From: an uncultured Clostridia bacterium | Lineage (GTDB): Bacteria > Bacillota > SHA-98 > UBA4971 | Direction: 5' to 3' | Length of the DNA: 46,232 nucleotides | Assembly: GCA_900019985.1 (NCBI GenBank) | Contig: FIZM01000003.1 | Coordinates: 1-46,232 of the forward strand | Shown here: in pieces, positions 8,677 to 16,187 of the stretch | Layout: each line of letters starts with the position of its first letter | How positions within the stretch are numbered: position 1 is the first letter of the stretch | Notes under the pieces: model-generated | The model's database searches: none | What the model was told of the DNA's origin: nothing | The model's input: the letters and a program-made list of their open reading frames with translations, nothing else | Translations under genes and position numbers: made by a program

Positions 8677-9987
8677 GTGAGAGTCTACGACATTATCTTG
8701 AAGAAGCGGCGCGGATGTGAGTTGTCAGAGGAAGAAATCAACTTACTGATTTCCCGATACACCCAAGGCGATATCCCTGACTATCAAATGTCCGCTTTTC
8801 TAATGGCTGTGTTTTTCCAAGGTATGAGCGTGAAGGAAACGCACGCCCTAACGATGGCAATGGCCCACTCAGGAGAGACAGTGGACCTTTCTGCTATTCA
8901 CGGAGTTAAAGTCGATAAGCATAGCACAGGCGGGGTAGGTGACAAAACAACTCTGGTCCTTGCGCCCCTTGTAGCCTCTTTAGGTGTTCCTGTGGCGAAG
9001 ATGTCAGGGCGAGGATTAGGCCACACCGGCGGAACACTGGATAAGTTGGAGTCCATTCCCGGTTTCAGAGTTGACCTATCAAAGGAAGAATTCGTTGAAG
9101 CTGTAAACAGGGTTGGGATTGCTGTCGTCGGTCAAACAGCGTCTATCGCACCTGCTGACAAAAAGCTTTATGCACTACGCGATGTAACTGCAACAGTTGA
9201 CAGCATACCGCTGATAGCAGCCAGCGTATGCAGCAAGAAACTTGCCTGTGGAGCAGACGCTATCGTTTTTGATGTAAAAACCGGTAAAGGTGCATTCATG
9301 AAGTCTCAAAGTGATGCAGAGCACCTGGCTGAATTAATGGTGGATATCGTGAGACAAGCCGGAAGAAGGGGCGCAGCTCTAGTCAGTGATATGGATCAGC
9401 CCTTGGGGTATGCAGTAGGCAATTCCCTTGAGGTTGCAGAGGCCATTGATACGCTGCGAGGCGAAGGGCCGGAGGATCTCCGCGAACTCTGCTTGTCTCT
9501 GGGTTCACTTATGATCGTTCTCGGAGGCAAAGCCAAGAGTATTGAAGAAGCCAGACGGAATCTGGAAGACTCCCTCAACACCGGTGCTGCTCTGGATAAG
9601 TTCCGCGACCTTGTATTCACTCAAGGCGGTAACGCGGAGGTTGTCGACGATCCTGAAAGCCTTCTTCCTAGTGCCAGATGCCTGGAGGCAGTTCCGAGTT
9701 CTATGTCAGGCTACATAAAGGGGATCAATGCGGAAAACATTGGAGTTGCTTCAATGATGCTGGGTGCAGGACGAAGGACGAAGGAAGATGCAATAGATCC
9801 TGCAGCAGGCATTATAATACTCAAGAAGATCGGAGACAGAGTGGAGCAGGGCGAACCGTTGGCAATGCTCCATACTAACGATTGGCACTCCCTGGAACCC
9901 GCTGCCAAGCTTGTTATGTCATCGTACGAGATATCAGAGGACAAATGCAACCCTCCTCAGCTCATCTACAAGGTTATTGAGAAGTAG
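8677..9987 (+). CDS. pdp: Pyrimidine-nucleoside phosphorylase
   Basis: A ~436-residue member of the thymidine/pyrimidine-nucleoside phosphorylase family, which splits uridine or thymidine with phosphate to give base plus (deoxy)ribose 1-phosphate. The family signature SGRGLGHTGGTLDKLE and the phosphate-loop text KHSTGGVGDKTT are intact. The C-terminal ~100 residues form the barrel-sandwich domain (IGDRVEQGEPLAMLH). The frame is open back to 8629 inside xerD, but GTG 8677 has AGGAGAGGGG 6 bases upstream and gives the normal N-terminus VRVYDIILKKR. Bacillus has purine phosphorylase and phosphopentomutase genes at this place. Confidence 0.9.
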   Translation: MRVYDIILKKRRGCELSEEEINLLISRYTQGDIPDYQMSAFLMAVFFQGMSVKETHALTMAMAHSGETVDLSAIHGVKVDKHSTGGVGDKTTLVLAPLVASLGVPVAKMSGRGLGHTGGTLDKLESIPGFRVDLSKEEFVEAVNRVGIAVVGQTASIAPADKKLYALRDVTATVDSIPLIAASVCSKKLACGADAIVFDVKTGKGAFMKSQSDAEHLAELMVDIVRQAGRRGAALVSDMDQPLGYAVGNSLEVAEAIDTLRGEGPEDLRELCLSLGSLMIVLGGKAKSIEEARRNLEDSLNTGAALDKFRDLVFTQGGNAEVVDDPESLLPSARCLEAVPSSMSGYIKGINAENIGVASMMLGAGRRTKEDAIDPAAGIIILKKIGDRVEQGEPLAMLHTNDWHSLEPAAKLVMSSYEISEDKCNPPQLIYKVIEK

Positions 9988-10005
9988 CAGGACACTCAAT
10001 CCTTT

Positions 10006-10042
10006 TTCACACGGGTGGGGTATATCGCTCTACCCGTGTGAA
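10006..10042 (+). repeat. 11-bp inverted repeat between pdp and dacF
   Basis: TTCACACGGGT at 10006-10016 is perfectly repeated inverted as ACCCGTGTGAA at 10032-10042, with a 15-base loop. No T-run follows on the + strand (TATGTACG), so it is not a textbook intrinsic terminator. It may be a Rho-type or stabilising hairpin, or a dyad operator for dacF, whose start is 56 bases downstream. Confidence 0.6.
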
Positions 10043-10097
10043 TATGTACGTGTAGAGATGCGAATCCAGTTGGCGCTATGACAGGGAGGAAATAAAA

Positions 10098-11306
10098 GTG
10101 GGCAAGAGAAGTGTCATAGCAGGGACATTCCTTGCCGGCATCGGCATTGTTTCGGTTCTTATCTTTCTTATTTCCTGGCCTTGTGCATGGGGGAAGGCAG
10201 GTGCACAGGAGCTTTCCATCTCACCCGGCATTCCCATCACTGCTGAGTCCGCTTTGCTTGTCGAGGCAACAACAGGTCAAGTCCTCTATGAAAAGGATCC
10301 GGATAAACCCCTTCCTCCTGCCAGCATCACGAAGATCATGACCATGCTCCTGGCTATGGAGAAGATCGCTGAGGGCAAAATCTCCTTAAGTGACATGGTA
10401 GTTGCAAGTGAGAGAGCGATGAGCATGGGAGGCTCTCAAATCTGGTTGGAGACGGGAGAAGAAATGTCCCTTGAGGACCTTATGAAAGCCATTGCCATTG
10501 TATCTGCAAATGATGCCAGTGTCGCGGTGGCAGAGCATATTGCCGGCAGTGAAGAAGCCTTCGTTGACATGATGAACAAGCGTGCACAAGAGCTGGGTAT
10601 GACAGGGACGAATTTCGTGAATTCATCAGGATTGCCTGACCCGGACCACTATACGACTGCACGGGATATAGCGATTATGTCCAGGGAATTACTGAGATAT
10701 CCGAAAGTGCATGAATGGTTTACCACCTGGCTCGATTATCTCCGGGGCGGCAGGAGTATGCTGGTAAACACGAACAAGCTGATAAACTCGTACCAAGGTG
10801 TTGACGGGCTTAAGACAGGTTTTACAGAAGAAGCAGGGTACTGCCTTGCAGCAACTGCCAAGAGAGGCAGTCTCAGATTGATTTCAATCGTACTTAAAGT
10901 CGCTGACTCCAACACCCGGTTCAAGGAGGCATCTGCTCTCCTTGATTTTGGATTCCGGCACTTTTCCGGAGTTGAGCTGGCTAAAGAAGGGCAGGTTGTG
11001 GCGCAAGTGGAAGTCCCTCGCGGAGTCATAGAGCATGTCAACGCAGTCTGCCGAGAGCCTTTAGTTGCAGTTGTGCCCAGGGGGGAGGAGGACAGTGTCA
11101 GGAGCGAACTGGTCCTTCCCAAGAAAGTCAACGCGCCTGTCAAAAGAGGCGAAAAGATCGGTGAGATGCTTGCAGTAGCTGAAGACGGTTCAGTCATAGG
11201 CAAGGTGCCTGTCGTGGCCCAAGAAGATGTAATGAGGGGAAATATCTTCAAAGTGATACTGCGCACTGTACAAAACCTGTTCCGTGTTACGTTTAGAATC
11301 AAGTAA
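10098..11306 (+). CDS. dacF: D-alanyl-D-alanine carboxypeptidase (DacF type)
   Basis: A 402-residue penicillin-binding protein 5 family carboxypeptidase. It has a signal peptide (hydrophobic residues ~10-30), the active-site SITK with S76 and K79, the second motif SAN at S136, and KTG at K239. A C-terminal beta domain (~290-380) and a final basic amphipathic tail follow. It trims the terminal D-Ala of peptidoglycan stem peptides. The location directly before spoIIAA matches dacF of Bacillus, which is made in the forespore under SigF and tunes cortex cross-linking. GTG start with GGGAGG at 10084-10089. Confidence 0.9.
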   Translation: MGKRSVIAGTFLAGIGIVSVLIFLISWPCAWGKAGAQELSISPGIPITAESALLVEATTGQVLYEKDPDKPLPPASITKIMTMLLAMEKIAEGKISLSDMVVASERAMSMGGSQIWLETGEEMSLEDLMKAIAIVSANDASVAVAEHIAGSEEAFVDMMNKRAQELGMTGTNFVNSSGLPDPDHYTTARDIAIMSRELLRYPKVHEWFTTWLDYLRGGRSMLVNTNKLINSYQGVDGLKTGFTEEAGYCLAATAKRGSLRLISIVLKVADSNTRFKEASALLDFGFRHFSGVELAKEGQVVAQVEVPRGVIEHVNAVCREPLVAVVPRGEEDSVRSELVLPKKVNAPVKRGEKIGEMLAVAEDGSVIGKVPVVAQEDVMRGNIFKVILRTVQNLFRVTFRIK

Positions 11307-11361
11307 ACCGCCGGAGTTTATTTGAGCTTCGTGATAACTTTCAGGCTCTTCTACATTCCTT

Positions 11362-11386
11362 TAGCCTTCGGGCTGTTTTTCTTTTT
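11362..11386 (+). terminator. Intrinsic terminator after dacF
   Basis: AGCC (11363-11366), a TTCG tetraloop and GGCT (11371-11374), then a T-rich run TTTTTCTTTTT (11376-11386). The stem is short but the tetraloop is very stable, and the U-tract is good. It separates dacF from the spoIIA operon. Confidence 0.6.
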
Positions 11387-11400
11387 CACAGTTATCGGGA

Positions 11401-11425
11401 AGGAGTAATCAGAGGGCTGAAGAAT
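11401..11425 (+). promoter_or_regulatory. Candidate SigH promoter of the spoIIA operon
   Basis: AGGAGTA at 11401-11407 and GAAGAAT at 11419-11425 fit the Bacillus SigH pattern (RnAGGAwwT and RnnGAAT), with 17 bases between AGGA and GAAT. It lies 36 bases before the spoIIAA start and just after the dacF terminator, where SigH drives spoIIA in Bacillus. It is a motif match only. Confidence 0.45.
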
Positions 11426-11460
11426 AGGAATGAGACGGAAAAACAAAAGGAGGATCATGA

Positions 11461-11808
11461 ATGAAGATTAACGTCAGGGTTATTGGCCGTGTTCTGGTAG
11501 TCGAACTCTTCGGCGAGCTCGACCTGAACACGGCACCTAGGTTCCGTGACGTGGTTGAAGGCGAACTCCATTCAAATCCTGCCATAAATCACATACTGCT
11601 CTTGATGCGCGGTGTTACTTTCATTGACAGCTCAGGACTGGGAGTAATCCTCGGAAGGTACAAAAAGCTCAGGCCCCACGGTGGGAGCGTCATAATAGTA
11701 GCTCCCTCACTGCAAGCACGAAAAGCCCTTGAATTATCAGGCTTAGCAGGAATCATATCTATTTGCAGTACGGAAGACGAAGCCTGGGTCAAGGCTGTGG
11801 GGGTATAG
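11461..11808 (+). CDS. spoIIAA: Anti-sigma F factor antagonist SpoIIAA
   Basis: A 115-residue STAS-domain protein. The conserved phosphorylation loop FIDSSGLGV places serines at residues 57-58, where SpoIIAB phosphorylates SpoIIAA in Bacillus (Ser58). Unphosphorylated SpoIIAA displaces SigF from SpoIIAB and starts forespore gene expression. ATG 11461 is chosen because the AGGAGG at 11448-11453 is well spaced, while ATG 11457 runs into a stop after four codons. First gene of spoIIAA-spoIIAB-sigF. Confidence 0.93.
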   Translation: MKINVRVIGRVLVVELFGELDLNTAPRFRDVVEGELHSNPAINHILLLMRGVTFIDSSGLGVILGRYKKLRPHGGSVIIVAPSLQARKALELSGLAGIISICSTEDEAWVKAVGV

Positions 11809-11812
11809 CATC

Positions 11813-12265
11813 ATGGTTACTGAAAACTATATGACAATAGAGTTTCCAGCGATTCCCGAGAATGTGGAATTCGCCAGGACAGTGGTTGCATGTTTTGCAT
11901 CGCAAATCTCTTCGTTCACTTTGGAGGAAATAGATGACATTAAGCTGGTAGTGTCAGAAGCCGTCTCCAACACTGTACTACACAGCTACGACACTCCCGG
12001 AGGTATCATACGTCTCACTGCAGCAAGAAACGGTGATACGCTCTATGTCACAGTTGAAGACTTCGGCAAGGGAATAACCGAGATAGAAAAAGCAAAAGAG
12101 CCTGCTTTCACCACAGACCCGGACAGGATGGGTATGGGGTTCACGATAATGGAAGCATTGTCAGATGAGCTCCATGTGACTTCGGTCCCAGGTAAAGGAG
12201 TTAAGGTCGAAATAAGGAAGTCACCTCATGGGACGGCGAAGGCCAGTGAAGAACTGCAGTGCTGA
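11813..12265 (+). CDS. spoIIAB: Anti-sigma F factor SpoIIAB (serine kinase)
   Basis: A 150-residue GHKL-type kinase and anti-sigma factor. N-box EAVSNTVLHSY, G1-like EDFGKGI and G2-like MGMGFTIMEAL are all present. It binds and holds SigF, and phosphorylates SpoIIAA. Gap to spoIIAA is 4 bases; its last 38 bases overlap the sigF gene in another frame, which suggests coupled translation to keep the anti-sigma and sigma factors in ratio. Confidence 0.93.
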   Translation: MVTENYMTIEFPAIPENVEFARTVVACFASQISSFTLEEIDDIKLVVSEAVSNTVLHSYDTPGGIIRLTAARNGDTLYVTVEDFGKGITEIEKAKEPAFTTDPDRMGMGFTIMEALSDELHVTSVPGKGVKVEIRKSPHGTAKASEELQC

Positions 12266-13016
12266 CGGAATCCGCTTGCCTCGGCTGCCTCTTCTCACTG
12301 ACGAAGAGGTTCGCGAACTGAAACAACGTATTCGTGCCGGTTGCGAAGATGCCCGTGATGAACTAGTGTCCCGAAACCTCCGTCTGGTAATGAGCCTTGT
12401 AAACAAGTTCCCCTGTGAACCCGGTGAGAAGGAGGATTTATTCCAGGTCGGTTGTGTCGGCCTCCTGAAAGCCGCTGACCGGTTTGACGAGTCATGTGGA
12501 ACTCGTTTTTCCACGTACGCTGTACCTGTAATCCTCGGTACAATCCGGGAGCACCTCCGCAAAGGAGGAAGGCTCAAAATCGGAAGGACACTTCAGGAAA
12601 AAGCGGTCAAGGTTCAAGAGGCGCTAGGTGTTTTGCGGTCTGAATTAGGAAGGGAGCCGAGCATCCATGAAATCTCTGCAAGAACCGGATTACAGAGTGA
12701 GGAAGTAGTTGAAGCTCAAGGTGTCCTGAAGCCTGTTATATCTCTTTCCGAATCTTGTTCCTCTGACGATACCCTCTCTATCGAAGAAAGAATCCCCTCT
12801 TTCTCCTTTGCAGATGACCGCGTAGAATCGATTGCACTCCAACAAGCCATGGACAACTTAAGTGAGCCTGAACGAACAGTAATAGAGATGCGGTTTTTTC
12901 TCGACTTGAAGCAGGTAGAAGTCGCTCGACGGCTTGGCATTTCTCAGCCGCAAGTCAGCAAGATTGAAAAGAGCGCTCTGAGGCGCCTTAGACAAGAACT
13001 GGACGAGAAGAATTAA
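12228..13016 (+). CDS. sigF: RNA polymerase sigma-F factor (SpoIIAC)
   Basis: A 262-residue sigma-70 family factor of the sporulation SigF/SigG type. Region 2 is visible in RNLRLVMSLVNKF and EDLFQVGCVGLLKAADRFD, with region 2.4 near GTRFSTYAVPVILGTIREHLR. Region 3 lies around PSIHEISARTG and region 4 has the helix-turn-helix VARRLGISQPQVSKIEKSALRRLR. It is the first compartment-specific factor of the forespore. The ATG lies 38 bases inside spoIIAB with an AAGGA site. SigF identity rests mainly on its place after spoIIAB. Confidence 0.92.
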   Translation: MGRRRPVKNCSADGIRLPRLPLLTDEEVRELKQRIRAGCEDARDELVSRNLRLVMSLVNKFPCEPGEKEDLFQVGCVGLLKAADRFDESCGTRFSTYAVPVILGTIREHLRKGGRLKIGRTLQEKAVKVQEALGVLRSELGREPSIHEISARTGLQSEEVVEAQGVLKPVISLSESCSSDDTLSIEERIPSFSFADDRVESIALQQAMDNLSEPERTVIEMRFFLDLKQVEVARRLGISQPQVSKIEKSALRRLRQELDEKN

Positions 13017-13039
13017 ACTCCTTTCTCATGCGCATAATT
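13010..13039 (+). promoter_or_regulatory. Weak candidate forespore (SigF/SigG) promoter before dodecin-spoVA
   Basis: GAATTA (13010-13015), 17 bases, CATAATT (13033-13039) partly matches the SigG pattern (GHATR and CATnnTA), with 5 of 7 at the -10. The following dodecin and spoVA genes need a forespore promoter somewhere, and this is the only gap before spoVAC large enough to hold one. Confidence 0.2.
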
Positions 13040-13056
13040 TAAGAAAGAGAAAGGAG
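13018..13056 (+). repeat. 10-bp inverted repeat covering the dodecin ribosome binding site
   Basis: CTCCTTTCTC (13018-13027) pairs perfectly with GAGAAAGGAG (13047-13056), with a 19-base loop. The right arm contains most of the dodecin Shine-Dalgarno AAGGAGG (13051-13057). In a transcript arriving from sigF, the site would be hidden in the stem; a transcript starting inside the loop would expose it. Confidence 0.65.
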
Positions 13057-13065
13057 GCCAAGCTC

Positions 13066-13272
13066 ATGACAGTAATTAAAGTTGTGGAACTTCTGGGCGA
13101 ATCTACAACAAGCTGGGAACATGCAGTGCAAGAGGCTGTCAATGCAGCATCGAAAACCCTTAGGAATATAACAGGTATCGAAGTATTGAATATGACTGCC
13201 TCCATCGAAAACGGGAAAATCGCGAAATACAAAGCCAATGTAAACGTTGCTTTCACTGTCGACGGTACCTGA
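13066..13272 (+). CDS. Dodecin family flavin-binding protein
   Basis: A 68-residue protein matching dodecin: MTVIKVVELLGESTTSWEHAV, then the helix AVQEAVNAASKTLRNITG, then two beta strands ending in VNVAFTVDG. The W of the flavin-stacking site is present in TSWEHA. Dodecins assemble into hollow 12-mers that store flavins, and in some bacteria CoA. It sits between sigF and spoVAC, so it may be made in the forespore. A strong AAGGAGG precedes the ATG but lies within an inverted repeat. I know of no established sporulation role for dodecin. Confidence 0.88.
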   Translation: MTVIKVVELLGESTTSWEHAVQEAVNAASKTLRNITGIEVLNMTASIENGKIAKYKANVNVAFTVDGT

Positions 13273-13296
13273 TCGGGTAAGGAGATGAAAGCGACG

Positions 13297-13767
13297 ATGT
13301 CTCGGACTTTCCAGGATGCCCAGGAGAAAAAAAGGAAGCAAGAGGCATATCAACAGCTGGTAGCTAAAAGGAAGCCGAAACCTCCATACCTGAGGCATTT
13401 TCTCGTTGCGTTTCTTGTAGGCGGCTCATTATGTGCACTGGGCCAGTTCATCCTAAACATTTTCATGCGGCGGGGAATGGACATGAACGCAGCGTCCGCT
13501 CCTACCCTGGCGGTCATGATTCTTTTTGGCATAGTGTTGACTGCATTAGGGGTCTATGATGAGATCGCTGAATTCGCCGGGGCCGGAGCTGCAGTGCCTA
13601 TCACAGGGTTCGCCAATACCGTTGCTGCCTGCGCCATGGATTTTAAGCGTGAAGGCTGGGTTTTAGGCATGGGTTCTAAGATGTTTGTCATTGCGGGCCC
13701 AGTACTCGTGTACGGCGTTCTAAGCGGTGTATCTGCAGCTTTCATCAAGTACGTTACAGGATTGTAG
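13297..13767 (+). CDS. spoVAC: Stage V sporulation protein AC
   Basis: A ~156-residue integral membrane protein with a basic N-terminal tail (to ~residue 32) and three or four hydrophobic helices. SpoVAC forms the inner-forespore-membrane channel for dipicolinic acid with other SpoVA proteins and is reported to act as a mechanosensitive channel. The text RHFLVAFLVGGSLCALGQF and GAAVPITGFANTVAACAMD is typical. Start choice is uncertain: ATG 13285 touches AAGGAG (13279-13284), while ATG 13297 lies 12 bases after it. First of three spoVA genes; spoVAA, AB and AF are not seen here, as in many clostridia. Confidence 0.92.
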   Translation: MSRTFQDAQEKKRKQEAYQQLVAKRKPKPPYLRHFLVAFLVGGSLCALGQFILNIFMRRGMDMNAASAPTLAVMILFGIVLTALGVYDEIAEFAGAGAAVPITGFANTVAACAMDFKREGWVLGMGSKMFVIAGPVLVYGVLSGVSAAFIKYVTGL

Positions 13768-13788
13768 GCTGAAGGGAATTCCTAAACC

Positions 13789-14799
13789 GTGGCACCGAAG
13801 AAGACCGGTAAAGCGACTGTCAAGTTTGGAAACCCTCCTGTGATTATCGGGACAGGCTCTGTAGTAGGACCTATGGAAGGACGAGGCCCCCTTGCCGAAG
13901 ACTTCGATGCAGTCCTCCCTGATATGACGTTCGGCGAAAATACTTCGGAAAAGGCTGAACGTAAACTCCTGGAGCAGGCAGCCTGGATCGCAATAGAACG
14001 GTCAGGCATTGATAAAGGCATGATAGATTACTACGTCGCCGGCGACCTGTTGAATCAAATCATCTCTGCCAGCTTCTCCGCGCGACAGTTAGAGATACCT
14101 TTCATGGGAGTCTACGGTGCATGCTCCACATGTGCCATGGGAACGGCAATGGGGAGCATGATTATTGACGGAGGATTTGCCGACTATGTCCTTGTAGCTT
14201 GCTCAAGTCATTACCACACAGCGGAACGGCAGTTTCGGTATCCGATAGAACTCAATGTTCAGCACAAGGAGACATCTCAATACACTGTGACCGGTGCAGG
14301 CGCTATTGTTCTGGCATCTTCCGGCAGCGGTCCTAAGGTAACCTGGGCTACCACAGGCAAAGTAGTGGACCTGGGAGTTAAGGACCCATACAACTTCGGT
14401 GCAGCTATGGCGCCGGCTGCTTGTGACACACTCCTTGTACATCTGGCTGACACGGGATGTTCACCTGATGAATACGACCTGATTCTAACAGGCGATCTCG
14501 GCATTATCGGGTCTCAGCTTTTTATAGAACTGGCGCAAGAGGCAGGCTGCGACGTAGGGAACAACCACAGGGACTGCGGTCTGATGATCTTTGACAGGAA
14601 GGCTCAACGGGTTGGCGCAGGGGCAAGCGGATGCGCGTGCGCAGCAGTAGTCACTTTTGGACATGTGTTAAAAGAGATGAAGAGGGGCAGCCTCAAGAGA
14701 ATCCTGCTGATTGCTACAGGCGCTTTACTGAGTCCGTTATCTTTTCAGCAAGGAGAGAGCATTCCCGGTATAGGCCATGCCATTGCCATTGAAGTCTAG
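13789..14799 (+). CDS. spoVAD: Stage V sporulation protein AD
   Basis: A 336-residue protein with the thiolase/ketoacyl synthase-like fold of SpoVAD, the soluble SpoVA component that binds dipicolinic acid on the forespore membrane. Landmarks are GTGSVVGPMEGRGPL near the N-terminus, GVYGACSTCAMGTAMG in the middle and DCGLMIFD later. Length matches the Bacillus protein (338). GTG start with only a weak AGGGAA site, so translation may be coupled to spoVAC 21 bases upstream. Confidence 0.94.
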   Translation: MAPKKTGKATVKFGNPPVIIGTGSVVGPMEGRGPLAEDFDAVLPDMTFGENTSEKAERKLLEQAAWIAIERSGIDKGMIDYYVAGDLLNQIISASFSARQLEIPFMGVYGACSTCAMGTAMGSMIIDGGFADYVLVACSSHYHTAERQFRYPIELNVQHKETSQYTVTGAGAIVLASSGSGPKVTWATTGKVVDLGVKDPYNFGAAMAPAACDTLLVHLADTGCSPDEYDLILTGDLGIIGSQLFIELAQEAGCDVGNNHRDCGLMIFDRKAQRVGAGASGCACAAVVTFGHVLKEMKRGSLKRILLIATGALLSPLSFQQGESIPGIGHAIAIEV

Positions 14800-14815
14800 A
14801 AAGAGAGTGTAGCCT

Positions 14816-15166
14816 GTGGACTACGTTATCGCATTTCTCATAGGAGGACTTATCTGTGGTATAGGTCAGTTAATACTGGATTTCACAAGCCTCACGCCCG
14901 GGCACATGCTTGTATTATTTACAGTCATAGGCGCCCTTCTAGGTGGTTTTGGGCTCTATCAGCCTTTTCTTTCGTTTGCAAAGGCGGGTGCACTTATTCC
15001 CGTTACCGGGTTCGGAGCTTCCATTGCAAAAGGGTCTCTTTTGGAGGCAGAAAAAAGCGGCATCATAGGCTTGTTCACAGGAGCGTTTGAGTTTACCGGA
15101 CAAGGGCTGGCAGTTGCCGTTTTCTTCAGTGCCATCGCTGCCCTCTTTTTCAACCCCCGGTCGTAG
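14816..15166 (+). CDS. spoVAE: Stage V sporulation protein AE (AEb)
   Basis: A 116-residue membrane protein with three hydrophobic helices and the text FLIGGLICGIGQLILD and GALIPVTGFGASIAKGSLLEA, matching the SpoVAEb subunit. It is distantly related to SpoVAC; both share the G-x-x-x-GQ and P-[IV]-TGF pattern. It acts with SpoVAC and SpoVAD in dipicolinic acid uptake and release. GTG start, weak ribosome site, 16 bases after spoVAD. Confidence 0.92.
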   Translation: MDYVIAFLIGGLICGIGQLILDFTSLTPGHMLVLFTVIGALLGGFGLYQPFLSFAKAGALIPVTGFGASIAKGSLLEAEKSGIIGLFTGAFEFTGQGLAVAVFFSAIAALFFNPRS

Positions 15167-15197
15167 GTATCGGACATAAGGAAGGTGTCGATTCTCC

Positions 15198-16187
15198 GTG
15201 AAAGAGACCATAGGGATTCCCAGGGCGCTCCTCTATTATTACTTCTATCCGGCGTGGAGGGCCTTTTTTGAATCCCTTGGCCGGACTTGCCGCGTATCCG
15301 GCAAGACAACTAAGTCAGTAATCGACTCCGGGATTAAGGTCACGGTTGACGAAGCATGTTTACCGGTGAAAGCCTATCACGGCCATGTGATGGCCCTCTC
15401 CGGCGAATGTGACAATGTGTTTGTCCCGAGACTGGTCTCAGTTGAAAGGAAAGCCTACATATGCCCTAAGCTGATGGGTTTGCCTGACATGGTGCGGCAC
15501 AATTGCAGGGATATCAGAGGAATAATCGATCCGTGCATTGACATGAGCAGCAACTCATGGGCATATATCAAAGAGCTCTACGCCACAGGCAGGCTGTTTA
15601 CACGGAATCCGTTGAAGATATTTGCGGCACAGCATAAGGCAAAACAAGCCCATTATGAGTTTGTCAGGCTCCTTCAGGCAGGACTCACACCTATTGACGC
15701 CATGGAAAACGATTTCCGACCATCGCATAATCTCGTGTCCGGACAGGACAAGAGCGTTCGCCGCCCGATCATAGGTGTTGTGGGCCATCCTTATATCATT
15801 TATGACTCGTTTTTAGGAATGAATATCTTGGACAAGCTTAATGTGATGGGTGCGAAAACAGTGACCATGGAGATGTTGCAGCCTACAACCGTCCAGCGAG
15901 AGGCTGAAAAGTGCGGAAAAAAAGTGTTCTGGACCATTGGCAGGCGTTTGCTCGGGGCAGGTTACTACTTTTTGAGGCCCGGAACAGTTGACGGTTGCCT
16001 TCAGGTAAGTGCTTTCGCGTGCGGGCCTGACTCTTTCATTTCCGAGTTCTTGCAGCAGGAATCTGCAAGAAGCAAGCGCAGAGTCCCTTTTATGACTATT
16101 GTTGTTGATGAGCATACGGGAGAAGCAGGTATCCAAACACGCCTAGAGGCTTTTATGGATATCGTTGAAAGGTCTATGGCAAGGTGA
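15198..16187 (+). CDS. Acyl-CoA dehydratase activase-related protein, first subunit-like (DUF2229/COG3580-type)
   Basis: A 329-residue cysteine-containing protein of the group annotated as 2-hydroxyglutaryl-CoA dehydratase activase-related (DUF2229, COG3580-like). Landmarks: IGIPRALLYYYFYP, the cysteine loop DEACLPVKAYHGH, CPKLMGLPD, IIDPCID, FACGPDSFISEF and DEHTGEAGIQTRLEAFMD near the C-terminus. The family is fused to or beside HgdC-type ATPases in many anaerobes; its biochemical role is not established. The recurrent cysteines suggest an iron-sulfur protein. GTG start with AAGGAAGGTG upstream; its stop overlaps the next gene as GTGA. Confidence 0.75.
   Translation: MKETIGIPRALLYYYFYPAWRAFFESLGRTCRVSGKTTKSVIDSGIKVTVDEACLPVKAYHGHVMALSGECDNVFVPRLVSVERKAYICPKLMGLPDMVRHNCRDIRGIIDPCIDMSSNSWAYIKELYATGRLFTRNPLKIFAAQHKAKQAHYEFVRLLQAGLTPIDAMENDFRPSHNLVSGQDKSVRRPIIGVVGHPYIIYDSFLGMNILDKLNVMGAKTVTMEMLQPTTVQREAEKCGKKVFWTIGRRLLGAGYYFLRPGTVDGCLQVSAFACGPDSFISEFLQQESARSKRRVPFMTIVVDEHTGEAGIQTRLEAFMDIVERSMAR

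Noticed and set aside
10736-11302. 188-codon minus-strand open frame opposite dacF
   Set aside because: Composition is Ser/Thr/Leu-rich, as expected of a shadow frame, and dacF has intact catalytic motifs on the + strand.
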